Shown: piece by piece, positions 43,282 through 52,049 of the stretch
Position numbering within the stretch: the stretch's first letter is position 1
How the letters are laid out: each line of letters starts with the position of its first letter
NCBI RefSeq assembly: GCF_026343335.1
Contig: NZ_JAPELX010000001.1
Span: forward strand, 5,456,001-5,520,000
Source: Streptomyces sp. NBC_00078
GTDB lineage: Bacteria > Actinomycetota > Actinomycetes > Streptomycetales > Streptomycetaceae
Direction: 5' to 3'
DNA length: 64,000 nucleotides
Notes under the pieces: model-generated
The model's database searches: none
Told to the model about the DNA's origin: nothing
Seen by the model: the letters and a program-made list of their open reading frames with translations, nothing else
Program-made: the position numbers and the translations under genes

Positions 43282-44082
43282 CTAGAGGGCGCGGTGCAGC
43301 AGGCCGCTCATGGTGATGCGGTCGCCGCGGAATCGGATGAACTCCAGGTCCACGGGGCGGCCGTCGGCGAGGTGCGTGAGCCGTTCCAGCATGAGGACGG
43401 CCGCACCGTGCGGGGCTTCGAGCACGGCGGCGGAATGGGTGTCCGCGTTCACCGCCTCCAGGGTGATGTCGGCGTGGCCGAGTCCCTGGCCGGTGATCGT
43501 CTCCAGGAGGCGGAAGACGTCGGTGTTCTCCAGGTCGGCACCGAGCAGGGAGGTGCCGATGTCGAGCGGGATGTAGGTGAGGTCGAGGGAGAGGGGGAGG
43601 CCGTTCAGGCGGCGCAGGCGTTCGATGTAGAGGACGTCGGTGCCGGGCTGGACGTGCAGGCGGTCGGCTACCGGGGCCGGTGCCGGGGTGGGGCTCACGG
43701 TGCGGACCTCGTTGGTGACCCGGCCGTGCTCGCGGAGGGTTTCCGCGAGGCCCATCAGACGGTCGAGGCCGTGCGGGTACTTCTGGGCGACGATCACCGT
43801 GCCGACTCCGGGGAGCCGGTCCACGAGGCCTTCGGCCCTGAGCAGGTCCAGAGCCTGACGGACGGTGTTGCGGGTGGCGCGGTAGTCCGTGGCCAGGATC
43901 GTCTCGTGGGGGAGCGTGCCGTCCAAGAACCCGCCGGCCAGGACCTGGTGGCGGAGGAGGTCGGCGAGCTGCCTGGCCTGGTCGGCGCGCAGCCGGCGCC
44001 GCGCGCGGTGGGCGGCGACGGTGGTCGCGCCCTGGCCGGCGTGGTCTCGGATGCGGTCGCTGGGTGGCATGTCTCGAACCAT
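43282..44082 (-). CDS. GntR/HutC-type regulator of the flavoprotein operon
   Basis: 266 residues from an ATG at 44082 (a second ATG at 44070 is equally possible; no strong ribosome site for either, so it may be leaderless). GntR winged helix at about 40-105 (ATRNTVRQALDLLRAEGLVDRLPGVGTVIV), then a UTRA ligand-binding domain (VLYIERLRRLNGLPLSLDLTYIPLDI, FIRFRGDRITMSG). First gene of a same-strand run with the ferredoxin 33 bp downstream, so it is probably autoregulated and responds to the substrate or a product of the pathway. Confidence 0.9.
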   Translation of the reverse strand: MVRDMPPSDRIRDHAGQGATTVAAHRARRRLRADQARQLADLLRHQVLAGGFLDGTLPHETILATDYRATRNTVRQALDLLRAEGLVDRLPGVGTVIVAQKYPHGLDRLMGLAETLREHGRVTNEVRTVSPTPAPAPVADRLHVQPGTDVLYIERLRRLNGLPLSLDLTYIPLDIGTSLLGADLENTDVFRLLETITGQGLGHADITLEAVNADTHSAAVLEAPHGAAVLMLERLTHLADGRPVDLEFIRFRGDRITMSGLLHRAL

Positions 44083-44215
44083 AGCGACTTGGTAGGGAAT
44101 GCAGTGTTGCTGGAATGTTGCGCCACCTGTCACGGCGTCAGGCAACTCGCTGACCTGGGGAAACAGTCGCGTCGATGTAAGATCTGCCACAACCCCGGTG
44201 TCCCGGAGAGGGCGG

Positions 44216-45157
44216 TCACCCCAGCGCCGTCAGCCCCGGAGCGAGCGCGATCAGCAGCGGCAGCAGTGGCACCAGCGCTGCCGCCGTCGTGGTGAGGGCA
44301 CGGTGCCGGCGGCCCAGGCGCGGGGGCGGTTCGAGGAGGCGGCCCACGCGTTCGCCCAGGAGGCGGTGGCTGGAGGCGCAGGACAGCACACCGCGGTGCT
44401 GGTTCAGCTCGATCAGGGCGAGCGCCGTGGTGAGGTGTCCGCAGCGGCGCGACGCCGTGTCGTCCGCGGCCAGTTCCACCAGCCGGTATGTCTGGTCGCA
44501 GAAGTGGGCGAACAGCGGCACCCGGGGAAATCCCGTGGCCAGGGCCGTCGACAGGTGCAGGAGCCAGTCGTGGTGGGCGCGGGCGTGGTCGCGCTCATGG
44601 GTGAGGACGGCGTCGAGCTGGTGGTCGGTGAGCCGGTGCAGGGCACCCGTCGTGACGACCAGCTGGGGCGGGTGGCCCGGCATCCACCAGGCGTCGGGGT
44701 ACTCGTCCTCCAGCACCAGCAGCGGGCCGCGCGCCGCCTCCTCCAGCCCGGCGGGCAGCTCGGGGGCGCGTTCACGCAGGTGCGCACGGGCCTGGCCGCG
44801 GCGGCGGCGGACCTCGACGAGTTCGCGCGCGAGCATCGCCGTCGTCCAGCCGGCACCGCAGGCCAGCACCAGGGTGAGGGCGACGGCCCAGGCCGGGGCG
44901 GCCGTCAGGTCGTACGCCGCGGTCACGGCCGGGGGCGCCGGCGCGAAGACGTGGTCGCGGAAGGTGTGGAAGACGGCGGCCGCGCCCAGCACGAGCGCCG
45001 TCAGACAGCACAGCAGGACGGTGGCGACCAGGCACTGCCACACCCACAGCGCGACCACGGGCTCCCGCTCGGGCCACGCCGCCCGCACCAGCGCACGCGG
45101 AACCGGCACGGCGGCCATCACGGCGGCGACGCTCAGCAGGAGCAGACAGACGGTCAT
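44216..45157 (-). CDS. M56-family (BlaR1-like) membrane metallopeptidase
   Basis: 313 residues. Transmembrane helices at about 1-20, 35-60 and 88-110, a cytoplasmic zinc peptidase domain with HERDHARAHH (HExxH, about residue 190) and downstream VELAADDTASRR (zinc Glu region), then a last helix near the C terminus. In the BlaR/MecR and related systems such proteins cleave a BlaI-type repressor. No BlaI gene is adjacent here and there is no extracellular penicillin-sensing domain, so the signal and target are unknown. The 230 bp upstream (45158-45387) hold no recognisable gene. Confidence 0.88.
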   Translation of the reverse strand: MTVCLLLLSVAAVMAAVPVPRALVRAAWPEREPVVALWVWQCLVATVLLCCLTALVLGAAAVFHTFRDHVFAPAPPAVTAAYDLTAAPAWAVALTLVLACGAGWTTAMLARELVEVRRRRGQARAHLRERAPELPAGLEEAARGPLLVLEDEYPDAWWMPGHPPQLVVTTGALHRLTDHQLDAVLTHERDHARAHHDWLLHLSTALATGFPRVPLFAHFCDQTYRLVELAADDTASRRCGHLTTALALIELNQHRGVLSCASSHRLLGERVGRLLEPPPRLGRRHRALTTTAAALVPLLPLLIALAPGLTALG

Positions 45158-45387
45158 GCCACGGTCTCCGGATCCTGGTCGGAGGAAGGGGCGGGGCGGT
45201 GGAGCGGTGAGGCGGTGCGGCTCGGCGCGCGGGACCCCGCCGCCAGTATGACGGCGAACGGCGCGTGAGTCAGGGGCCGACGGCCATCACGTACGGCCAT
45301 CGCGTACGTCCCGTGCGGCCGCCCCGTACCTCCTGTGCGGTCCTCGTCACACCCCGCGACTTCCGCTCAACTCCCCGCAGCTCCCGC

Positions 45388-46617
45388 TCACTCCACCTCG
45401 CCCGTCACGATCCGGCCGCTCACCTCGCCCAGTCCCACGCGGGTTCCGCCCGGCCCGGGCGCCCACGCCGAGAACGTCACCACATCCCCGTCCTCCAGGA
45501 ACGTCCGCTTGCCGTCGGGAAGTTCCAGCGGATCCCGTCCGTTCCAGGTCAGCTCCAGCAGGGACCCGCGCTGCGACAGCTCCGGGCCGCTCACCGTGCC
45601 CGAGCCGTACAGGTCGCCGGTCCGCAGCGAGGCGCCGTTCACCGTCATGTGGGCCAGCTGCTGCGCCGCCGTCCAGTACATGGTGGAAAAGGGCGGCTCG
45701 GAGACGACATGGCCGTTGATCGCGACGGAGATCCGCAGGTCGTAGCCGCCGGGCTCGTCGCCCGGACCGGCCGTGTCGTCCAGATAGGGCAGCAGCGCAT
45801 GCGTCCGCTCCGGCGGCGCCACACGCGCGTCCTCCAGGGCGTCCAGCGGGGTGATCCACGCAGCCACCGACGTGGCGAAGGACTTGCCGAGGAACGGTCC
45901 GAGGGGAACGTACTCCCACGCCTGGATGTCGCGCGCGGACCAGTCGTTGAGCAGGCACAGCCCGAACACGTACTCCCGGAAGTCGCCGAGTGCCACCGGC
46001 GTCCCGCGCTCCGAGGGCGCGCCCACCACGAAGCCGACCTCGGCCTCGATGTCCAGGCGGACGGACGGCCCGAAGTCGGGAGCCGCGTCGGCCGGAGCCT
46101 TGCGCTGCCCGGACGGCCGTACGACGTCCGTGCCCGAGACCACCACCGTCCCCGCGCGCCCGTGGTAACCGATCGGGAGGTGCTTCCAGTTCGGCGTCAG
46201 CGAGTCCGCCGCGTCCGGGCGGAAGATCTGGCCGACGTTTCGCGCGTGGTTCTCGGAGGCGTAGAAGTCGACGTAGTCCGCTACCTCGAACGGAAGATGG
46301 AGCGTCACCGACGACAGCGGGTGCAGGAAGGATCCGATCGCCTCTTGATGCGCCGGCACCGTCACCCACGCCGTCAGCGCGCGCCGCACGTCCGACCAGG
46401 CGGTGCGGCCGGCGGCGAGAAGCGGGTTCAGCGAGGGGCGCGCGAGCAGGGAGGCATACGGCGAGCCGAGTGCCAGCGCGGCCGCGCCCGCGTCCAGGAC
46501 CTGGTCACCGAGCCGGACGCCGACGGTCCGCTGCGTCGAGCCGGCGGTGGAGAACACGCCGTACGGAAGGTTGTGCGGACCGAAGGGGTCACCTTCGGGG
46601 ACATCGAAGGGGGGCAT
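45388..46617 (-). CDS. fahA: Fumarylacetoacetase
   Basis: 409 residues from an ATG at 46617 (MPPFDVPEGDPFGPHNLPYGVF, the family start). Final step of tyrosine/homogentisate catabolism: fumarylacetoacetate to fumarate and acetoacetate. Signatures: DYVDFYASENHARNVGQIFRP (substrate loop and metal Asp), LDIEAEVGFVVG (metal Glu pair), LNDWSARDIQAWEYVPLGPFLGKSFATSVAAWITPLDAL. Full length, cytosolic, apparently monocistronic. Other genes of the pathway are not in the window. Confidence 0.95.
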   Translation of the reverse strand: MPPFDVPEGDPFGPHNLPYGVFSTAGSTQRTVGVRLGDQVLDAGAAALALGSPYASLLARPSLNPLLAAGRTAWSDVRRALTAWVTVPAHQEAIGSFLHPLSSVTLHLPFEVADYVDFYASENHARNVGQIFRPDAADSLTPNWKHLPIGYHGRAGTVVVSGTDVVRPSGQRKAPADAAPDFGPSVRLDIEAEVGFVVGAPSERGTPVALGDFREYVFGLCLLNDWSARDIQAWEYVPLGPFLGKSFATSVAAWITPLDALEDARVAPPERTHALLPYLDDTAGPGDEPGGYDLRISVAINGHVVSEPPFSTMYWTAAQQLAHMTVNGASLRTGDLYGSGTVSGPELSQRGSLLELTWNGRDPLELPDGKRTFLEDGDVVTFSAWAPGPGGTRVGLGEVSGRIVTGEVE

Positions 46618-46800
46618 GGGGTGCTGCCTCGCTCTCGTGTGTTCCTGCTGGTCGTGCCACACGTTACGGCTGAGTTGCCTGTCTTGGGCAGTGTCTAAAG
46701 AGTTTGCAATGTCCGAATTAGCCTTGTCAGAGGCTCCAATTCCGGCTTAGCGTCCTTTGGGGGACACGGACGGGGTGGGTCCGGTCCGTAGGGGGGACGC

Positions 46801-48081
46801 GTGGGGGGACCCGTGGCCAGGAGCAGCAGGCGTGGGCTTTTTGAGGCCGACCGTGATGTGCCCGGCCTGATCGTCAAGTTCGGCGACTATCCGCTGCACC
46901 ACGGCGGCGTCGGCGCGATCCGCAGCCTGGGCCGCCTGGGCGTGCCGATGTACGCGATCACGGAGGACCGCTACACGCCCGCCGCCTCCTCCCGCTATCT
47001 CAAGAAGGCCTTCGTCTGGCCGACCACCGGCACCGAGAATCCCGACCACCTGGTGGAAGGCCTGCTGCGCGTCGGCCGCCGCATCGGCCGTCCCACCGTC
47101 CTCGTCCCCACGGACGAGGAGGCAGCCGTACTGATCGCCGAGCACCAGGACGTGCTCAAGAGCTTCTTCCTCTTCCCGCATGTCGAACGGGCCCTGCCGC
47201 GCCGCCTCGCAAGCAAGCAGGGCCTGCACGAACTGTGCGTGGAACACGGCATCCCGAGTCCGACCGCCGCCTTCCCGCAGTCGTACGACGACATCGTGGC
47301 CTTCGCCGAAAAGGCCCGCTTCCCGGTGGTGGCCAAGAACCGCGAGGCGTTCATGCGGCGCAAGCAGCCCGCGGTGAACGGCACCACGAGGATCTCCACC
47401 CGTAGGGGCCTGCTCGCCCTCGCCCGCGACTGGGGCGAGCACCCCGGGGTGATCCTCCAGGAGTACCTGCCGCGGGAGGACGCCGAGGACTGGATCGTGC
47501 ACGCCTACTTCGACCAGGACTCGACCCCGCTCGCCATGTTCACCGGAGTCAAGGTGCGCTCCTGGCCACCGCACGCGGGCATGACGGCGAACGCCTACGT
47601 CGTCGACAATCCGGAACTCGCGGACCTCGCCGCGCGTTTCATCAAACAGATCGGCTTCACCGGCATCATCGACCTCGACCTGCGCTTCGACCGGCGCGAC
47701 GGGCTGTACAAACTCCTCGACTTCAACCCCCGCATGGGCGCCCAGTTCCGGCTCTTCGAGAACGAGTCGGGGGTGGACGTCGTCCGCGCCATGCACCTGG
47801 ATCTGACCGGACGCCCCGTTCCGGAGGGGGAACAGCGGGCCGGCCATCGGTACATCGTGGAGAACATCGACCTGCCCGCCCTGCTCGCCTACCGCCGCAG
47901 CGGCTATACGACGCCGCACGCACCGGCGCGCGCGAGCGGGACGGAGCTGGCCTGGCTCGCGGGTGACGACCCGCTGCCGTTCGTCACGATGCTCGCCCGC
48001 TTCGTGCGGCCTGGCGCGAAGCACCTGTACCAACTGTGGCGGACCAACCGCCGCGGCAGCAGCACCAGTTCGAGCAGCTAG
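46801..48081 (+). CDS. ATP-grasp ligase, function unknown
   Basis: 426 residues from a GTG at 46801. N-terminal pre-ATP-grasp lobe (VIVKFGDYPLHHGGVGAIRSLGRLGV-like, GGVGAIRSLG), then the ATP-grasp fold: FPVVAKNREAF (adenine-side Lys), VILQEYLPREDAEDWIVHAYF, IIDLDLRFDRRDGLYKLLDFNPRMGAQ (metal Asp/Asn). Resembles PylC/carbamoyl-phosphate-synthase-like carboxylate-amine ligases, joining a carboxylate to an amine or thiol through an acyl phosphate. Ends in a Ser-rich tail. Followed 65 bp later by a flavoprotein gene on the same strand. Confidence 0.85.
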   Translation: MGGPVARSSRRGLFEADRDVPGLIVKFGDYPLHHGGVGAIRSLGRLGVPMYAITEDRYTPAASSRYLKKAFVWPTTGTENPDHLVEGLLRVGRRIGRPTVLVPTDEEAAVLIAEHQDVLKSFFLFPHVERALPRRLASKQGLHELCVEHGIPSPTAAFPQSYDDIVAFAEKARFPVVAKNREAFMRRKQPAVNGTTRISTRRGLLALARDWGEHPGVILQEYLPREDAEDWIVHAYFDQDSTPLAMFTGVKVRSWPPHAGMTANAYVVDNPELADLAARFIKQIGFTGIIDLDLRFDRRDGLYKLLDFNPRMGAQFRLFENESGVDVVRAMHLDLTGRPVPEGEQRAGHRYIVENIDLPALLAYRRSGYTTPHAPARASGTELAWLAGDDPLPFVTMLARFVRPGAKHLYQLWRTNRRGSSTSSSS

Positions 48082-48146
48082 CCGGCAGTATCAGCTGCGA
48101 GAGCCGGCCACGAAGTGACGAAGTGATTGTCCTGGGGAGGGACTTC

Positions 48147-49349
48147 GTGATTCAACCGGTTGCAATCATCGGCGCCGGGCCTTTCGGCCTGTCGACCGCC
48201 GCCCATCTGCGAGCGCGCGGCATCCCCGTCCGCGTCTTCGGCGACCCCATGGTCAGCTGGCGCGACCACATGCCCGTCGGAATGCTCCTGAAGTCGACTC
48301 CGGTCGCATCCAATTTCGACGCCCCGCAGCAGGGGCACAACCTCGTCGACTACTGCGACGCCGCCGGCATCAAGCGGCTGGTGACGGACGAGGACATCAT
48401 CCCGGTCGAGACGTTCATCGCCTACGGCGAGTGGTTCCGGCAGAAGCTGGTGCCCGAGCTGGAGCAGGTGCGGGTGGTGTCGGTGGAGCGGAACAAGAGC
48501 GGCGGCTTCGAACTGAAGCTGGACTCGGGCGAGTTGTTCACCGCCCGCGCGGTCGTCGTGGCGACCGGCCTGTCCGGTCTGGAGCGCCTGCCGGCCGAGC
48601 TCGCCTCGGCCGCGCCGGACGGGCCCACGCCCACGGGCCCGGTCTCCCACAGCTCCCAGCAGCACGACCTCACGCGCTACGCCGGCAAGGACCTGATCGT
48701 CGTCGGCGCCGGCCAGTCCGCGCTGGAGACGGCGGCGCTGGCGGCGGAGGCGGGCGCGCAGGTCAGGGTGGTGTCCCGCGGCCGCGGCAGGGTCGCCTTC
48801 GGGGCGCCGCCGTGGAAGCAGCCGAAGCTGCGCCCCGAGTCGCCCTTCGGTCGCGCCTGGTCCCTGTGGGCCCTCAGCTACTACCCGCACCCCTACCGCT
48901 ACCTTCCTGCCGAGGCCCGCCACTATCTGGTGCGGCGCGTCCTCGGCCCGCTCGGTGCCTGGTGGCTGCGCGACCGCTTCGAGGGGAAGGTGCAGGTCAG
49001 CGAGGTCGACCGGATCGTGCGCACGGACGCGGCCGACGGCAGCCCGACCCTGACGGTCCGTACGCACGCGGGTGGCCTCCAGAACCTGTCGGCGGACCAC
49101 GTCATCGCAGCCACCGGATACCGCGTGGACATCGCCGCGATGGACTTCCTCGGTCACGGACTGCGCACACGTCTGGCGGTGAGCCGGGGCGCGCCCAAAC
49201 TGGGCGCGGGGTACGTCTCCTCGGTCCCGGGCCTGTACTTCACGGGCCTGCCGGCCGCGTCGTCGTACGGCCCCGTGATGCGCTTCGTGTGCGGCACGGA
49301 GTTCGCCTCTCCGAGGCTCGCCGCACACCTGGCCTCAGCGCACGGGTAG
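48147..49349 (+). CDS. FAD-dependent oxidoreductase / monooxygenase-like
   Basis: 400 residues from a GTG at 48147 with GGGGAGG five bases upstream; an earlier in-frame GTG lacks a ribosome site. Two nucleotide-binding motifs: VAIIGAGPFGLSTAAHLRARG (FAD) and LIVVGAGQSALETAALAAEAGA (NADPH), and the late motif VIAATGYRVDIAAMD. This matches the flavin-containing monooxygenase/ornithine-hydroxylase-like group. The adjacent ATP-grasp gene suggests a two-step modification of one small molecule; the product is unknown. Confidence 0.82.
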   Translation: MIQPVAIIGAGPFGLSTAAHLRARGIPVRVFGDPMVSWRDHMPVGMLLKSTPVASNFDAPQQGHNLVDYCDAAGIKRLVTDEDIIPVETFIAYGEWFRQKLVPELEQVRVVSVERNKSGGFELKLDSGELFTARAVVVATGLSGLERLPAELASAAPDGPTPTGPVSHSSQQHDLTRYAGKDLIVVGAGQSALETAALAAEAGAQVRVVSRGRGRVAFGAPPWKQPKLRPESPFGRAWSLWALSYYPHPYRYLPAEARHYLVRRVLGPLGAWWLRDRFEGKVQVSEVDRIVRTDAADGSPTLTVRTHAGGLQNLSADHVIAATGYRVDIAAMDFLGHGLRTRLAVSRGAPKLGAGYVSSVPGLYFTGLPAASSYGPVMRFVCGTEFASPRLAAHLASAHG

Positions 49350-49481
49350 GCGGGCGCCGCGGACGCCACCGGGCGGTGAAGGGCCCACAAGAACAAAGGA
49401 GTTGGCCAAGGACGGCGGTGCACTCCGCGGTCGTCCGGTTCGCGGTGAGTCGGTGGGGCGTCCTGTCCGTATTCTCTGATC

Positions 49482-50294
49482 ATGGCCGCACCCACCGCAT
49501 ATGCACTCATCGCCACCGACCTGGACGGCACGCTGCTCCGAGGCGACGACACGCTGTCCGACCGGTCTCTCGCAGCGCTCGCGCGGGTGGCCGAGGCCGG
49601 CGCTCGTCACCTCGTCGTGACGGGCCGGCCGGCGCCCAGAGTGCGGCCGCTCCTGGATGCCCTGGGCAGCAGGGGGCTCGCGGTGTGCGGACAGGGCGCG
49701 CAGGTGTACGACGCCGGCGCGGACCGTCTGCTGTGGTCCATCACGCTGGACCAGGAACTGGCCGAGACCGCCCTCGGCAAGATCGAGGCCGAGGTGGGCC
49801 AGGTGTACGCGGCCGTCGACCAGGACGGTGTGGAGGGACTCACGCTCATCGAACCGGGCTATCTGATGCCGCACCCGACCCTGCCGGCCGTGCGGGTCGA
49901 CCGGCGCGACGACCTGTGGTGCGAGCCGATCAGCAAGGTGCTGCTGCGCCATCCCGACCTGTCCGACGACGAGTTGGCGTCGACGGCGCGCTCGGTGGTC
50001 GGTTCGCTGGCCACCGTCACCATGTCGGGACCCGGGACCGTCGAACTCCAGCCATGCGGCATCACCAAGGCGACGGGCCTCGCGCTGGCCGCCGCGCACC
50101 TGGGACTCGGACCGGAGCGGACGATCGCCTTCGGCGACATGCCCAACGACATCCCGATGTTCGACTGGGCCGCCCACGGCGTCGCCATGGCCAACGCCCA
50201 TCCCGAACTCAAGGCGGTGGCCGACGAGATCACCTCGTCGAACGAGGACGACGGCATCGCCGTCGTCCTCGAAAGACTTTTCCCAAGCGGGTGA
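49482..50294 (+). CDS. HAD-superfamily phosphatase, Cof type
   Basis: 270 residues. Motif I ATDLDGTLL, motif II LVVTGRPAP, motif III Lys in ITKATGLALAA, motif IV GDMPNDIPMF: all four HAD motifs with a type IIB cap between I and III. Such enzymes dephosphorylate sugar phosphates, nucleotides or cofactors; specificity cannot be inferred. It converges with the SLT gene, with stops only 6 bp apart. Confidence 0.9.
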   Translation: MAAPTAYALIATDLDGTLLRGDDTLSDRSLAALARVAEAGARHLVVTGRPAPRVRPLLDALGSRGLAVCGQGAQVYDAGADRLLWSITLDQELAETALGKIEAEVGQVYAAVDQDGVEGLTLIEPGYLMPHPTLPAVRVDRRDDLWCEPISKVLLRHPDLSDDELASTARSVVGSLATVTMSGPGTVELQPCGITKATGLALAAAHLGLGPERTIAFGDMPNDIPMFDWAAHGVAMANAHPELKAVADEITSSNEDDGIAVVLERLFPSG

Positions 50295-50300
50295 TACGGC

Positions 50301-50783
50301 TCAGTACGCGCCGAACACGTTGTCGATCGACCCGTACCGTGCGGCCGCGTACTTGCAGGCGGCGGTGATGTTGGCGACCGGGTCGTAGGGGTCGTACGCC
50401 GTGCCGGGCACGTGGTAGGCGAGGAACGTCGGGTCGATGACCTGCAGCAGCCCCTTGGACGGGGTGCCGGCTACCGCGTTCGAGTCCCAGAGGTTGATGG
50501 CGGCCGGGTTGCCCGAGGACTCGCGGATGACGTTGCGGTAAATGCCGTTGTACGTCCCGGGGATGCCGTTCTGTGCCATCACCTGCAGGGAGGCCCGGAT
50601 CCAGCCGTCGAGGTTGTCGGCGTAGCCCAGGGAGCGGGCGGTGGCCACGGTCGGGGTAGCCGCGGAGGCGCTGGTCGCGCCGATGATCGGGAGGGCGAGA
50701 ACGGCGGCGCCCGTGCCGATGACGGCGAGCTTGCGGGCGAGGCGCGAGTTCTTGGTGCGGCGGTGCTGAGCGGCAGCAGGCAT
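50301..50783 (-). CDS. Secreted SLT-domain lytic transglycosylase
   Basis: 160 residues. Basic n-region and hydrophobic core with an ASA cleavage site near residue 41, then a short SLT (lysozyme-like) domain: catalytic Glu in NVIRESSGNPAAIN (about residue 87) and SKGLLQVIDPTFLAYH. Cleaves the glycan strand of peptidoglycan with 1,6-anhydro product. No LysM or other wall-binding domain. Preceded by a c-di-AMP riboswitch, as is common for Streptomyces wall hydrolases. Confidence 0.92.
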   Translation of the reverse strand: MPAAAQHRRTKNSRLARKLAVIGTGAAVLALPIIGATSASAATPTVATARSLGYADNLDGWIRASLQVMAQNGIPGTYNGIYRNVIRESSGNPAAINLWDSNAVAGTPSKGLLQVIDPTFLAYHVPGTAYDPYDPVANITAACKYAAARYGSIDNVFGAY

Positions 50784-50799
50784 GGCGAGGTTCCTCTCC

Positions 50800-50987
50800 G
50801 GCGCCTACGAGGTGAGCTGTCGGGTTCGGGCGGGAGTTGCCCGGCCGCGCCGCCCTGCGGCGACGCGACTTCACCCCTAGCCGGTCCGGGACGGTGCCCG
50901 GTCCGGCGCTTACCTGGTTCCCCCGCTCCTGCCGTGCGAGTGAGTTCGTCGATGGGTTGTGTCCAGGCGGCGGCAGGATTCGGCGTT
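50800..50987 (-). ncRNA. ydaO/yuaA (c-di-AMP) riboswitch
   Basis: Read on the minus strand, all conserved blocks occur in order: CGCCGAATCCTGCC (50985 downward), GGAGCGGGGGAACC (about 50920), CTAGGGGTGAAGTCG (about 50880), and GCCCGAACCCGACAGCTCAC followed by CTCGTAGGCG (about 50830-50801). These are the signature segments of the two-fold symmetric c-di-AMP aptamer, including the GGGGTGAA loop and the AGCT-ACCTCGTAGGCG closing part. The aptamer ends 17 bp before the SLT start codon. High c-di-AMP normally turns these transcripts off. Confidence 0.93.
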
Positions 50988-51236
50988 CCGCCCGACAGGC
51001 CGGGAACGTATGCGAGAGCACATGTCCGGAACAAGTGCCGAATTCACAGATCACGCCTATTGACCTTGGTCTGAGGCATATGGGTCGCTAGATCCTTTGC
51101 GGTTGCCAACCTTCAACTTGCGTATGGGTGAAGGGAAAACGACAGAAGCCGGACGGCCGTCGACCCGTGCGATGGCGTGACCCAACTCACTGGCTCCCGC
51201 GACAGCGGCAAATCGGGCAATGGGCCCAACTCATAG
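50988..51236. other. Spacer upstream of the riboswitch
   Basis: Must contain the promoter of the SLT transcript. No gene recognised; lower GC than its surroundings around 51000-51120. Confidence 0.4.
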
Positions 51237-51537
51237 TCAATCAACTGTCGATGGGATCCGTTTCCTCCAGGTTCGGTGGAAGATCACCTCCCCATCCGCG
51301 GTGTACACCACCCCATTAAGGGCGAAAGGTGCACTCTGCCGCATCTGGCCTACCGGGAATCCGGGGTGTCGGACGAGCGTGCCGGCCGCCCGCGCGTGCA
51401 TCTCCACCGCGAGGACGGAACCTCCCCTGTAGTGCGCGTCGTTGTCATAGCGGTCGCCCGTCGGGCGCACCGTCACGACGACCGCCTTGCACCAGGGTTG
51501 TCTCGTAGGGGAAGGATGTCCGGATGTGCGTGCTCAT
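51237..51537 (-). pseudogene. Decayed CocE/NonD-family hydrolase
   Basis: Three fragments of a CocE/NonD alpha/beta hydrolase lie within 300 bp. The N terminus is MSTHIRTSFPYETTLVQ (from 51537). A frame-shifted middle piece, GDRYDNDAHYRGGSVLAVEMHA, matches the conserved 'DRYxxDxHYxGGxVLAxxM' block. A C-terminal piece, DGEVIFHRTWRKRIPSTVD, matches the usual end of these proteins. A normal member has over 550 residues, so two large internal deletions and a frameshift have removed the catalytic domain. The surviving sequence identities suggest fairly recent loss. Confidence 0.7.
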
Positions 51538-52049
51538 CGCGGTGACCTCGAAGGGCGGGGTGCATGGTGCGCCGAGCCGGCCGGCGGCGACGGAGGCCGG
51601 ATGGGCGAGGGTGCCGTAGGTCGCGGAGGCGCCGGACATGGTTCCCGCCGGCATACCCAGGCCGTCGTGCCGGAAAGGGTGAGCGCAGACCCTCGGTCGG
51701 CCGAAGGGGGCGCGGTCGTCCTCAGGGGACTGCCCGCCGCCGGATTCGATGCCTGTGCCTCTCCGGGACGGGGGCTGCCGCTTCCCTCGGAGGCGACGGG
51801 AAACGCCGACAGGCAAGGCGGTGGGCAAGGCGATGGGAGGCGGTGGGGAAGGGGATGAGGAAGTCTGTAGATATCCGGTTATATCAGGTGATCAAAAGCA
51901 TACCGGTCGTGATCCAATACCGCCCATGGTGGACGGGTGGGCGGCATCGGTGATCGAAAGGTGACCGGATACGCTGACTTGAGTGATGTCAGCGACCTAT
52001 CGACAAACCGTGTAAGCGCCAGCAGACACCAGCAGACAGGAGACCCCTC
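51538..52049. other. 512-bp region without a recognised gene
   Basis: No protein-like frame with a start and ribosome site was found. The last 100 bp (about 51870-51960) are AT-richer and probably hold the promoter of the polyprenyl synthase gene; AGGAGACCCCTC immediately before 52050 is its ribosome site. Confidence 0.5.

Noticed and set aside
51564..51953. Plus-strand frames in the 51.5-51.95 kb spacer
   Set aside because: Arg/Gly-rich translations without a ribosome site or recognisable motif.
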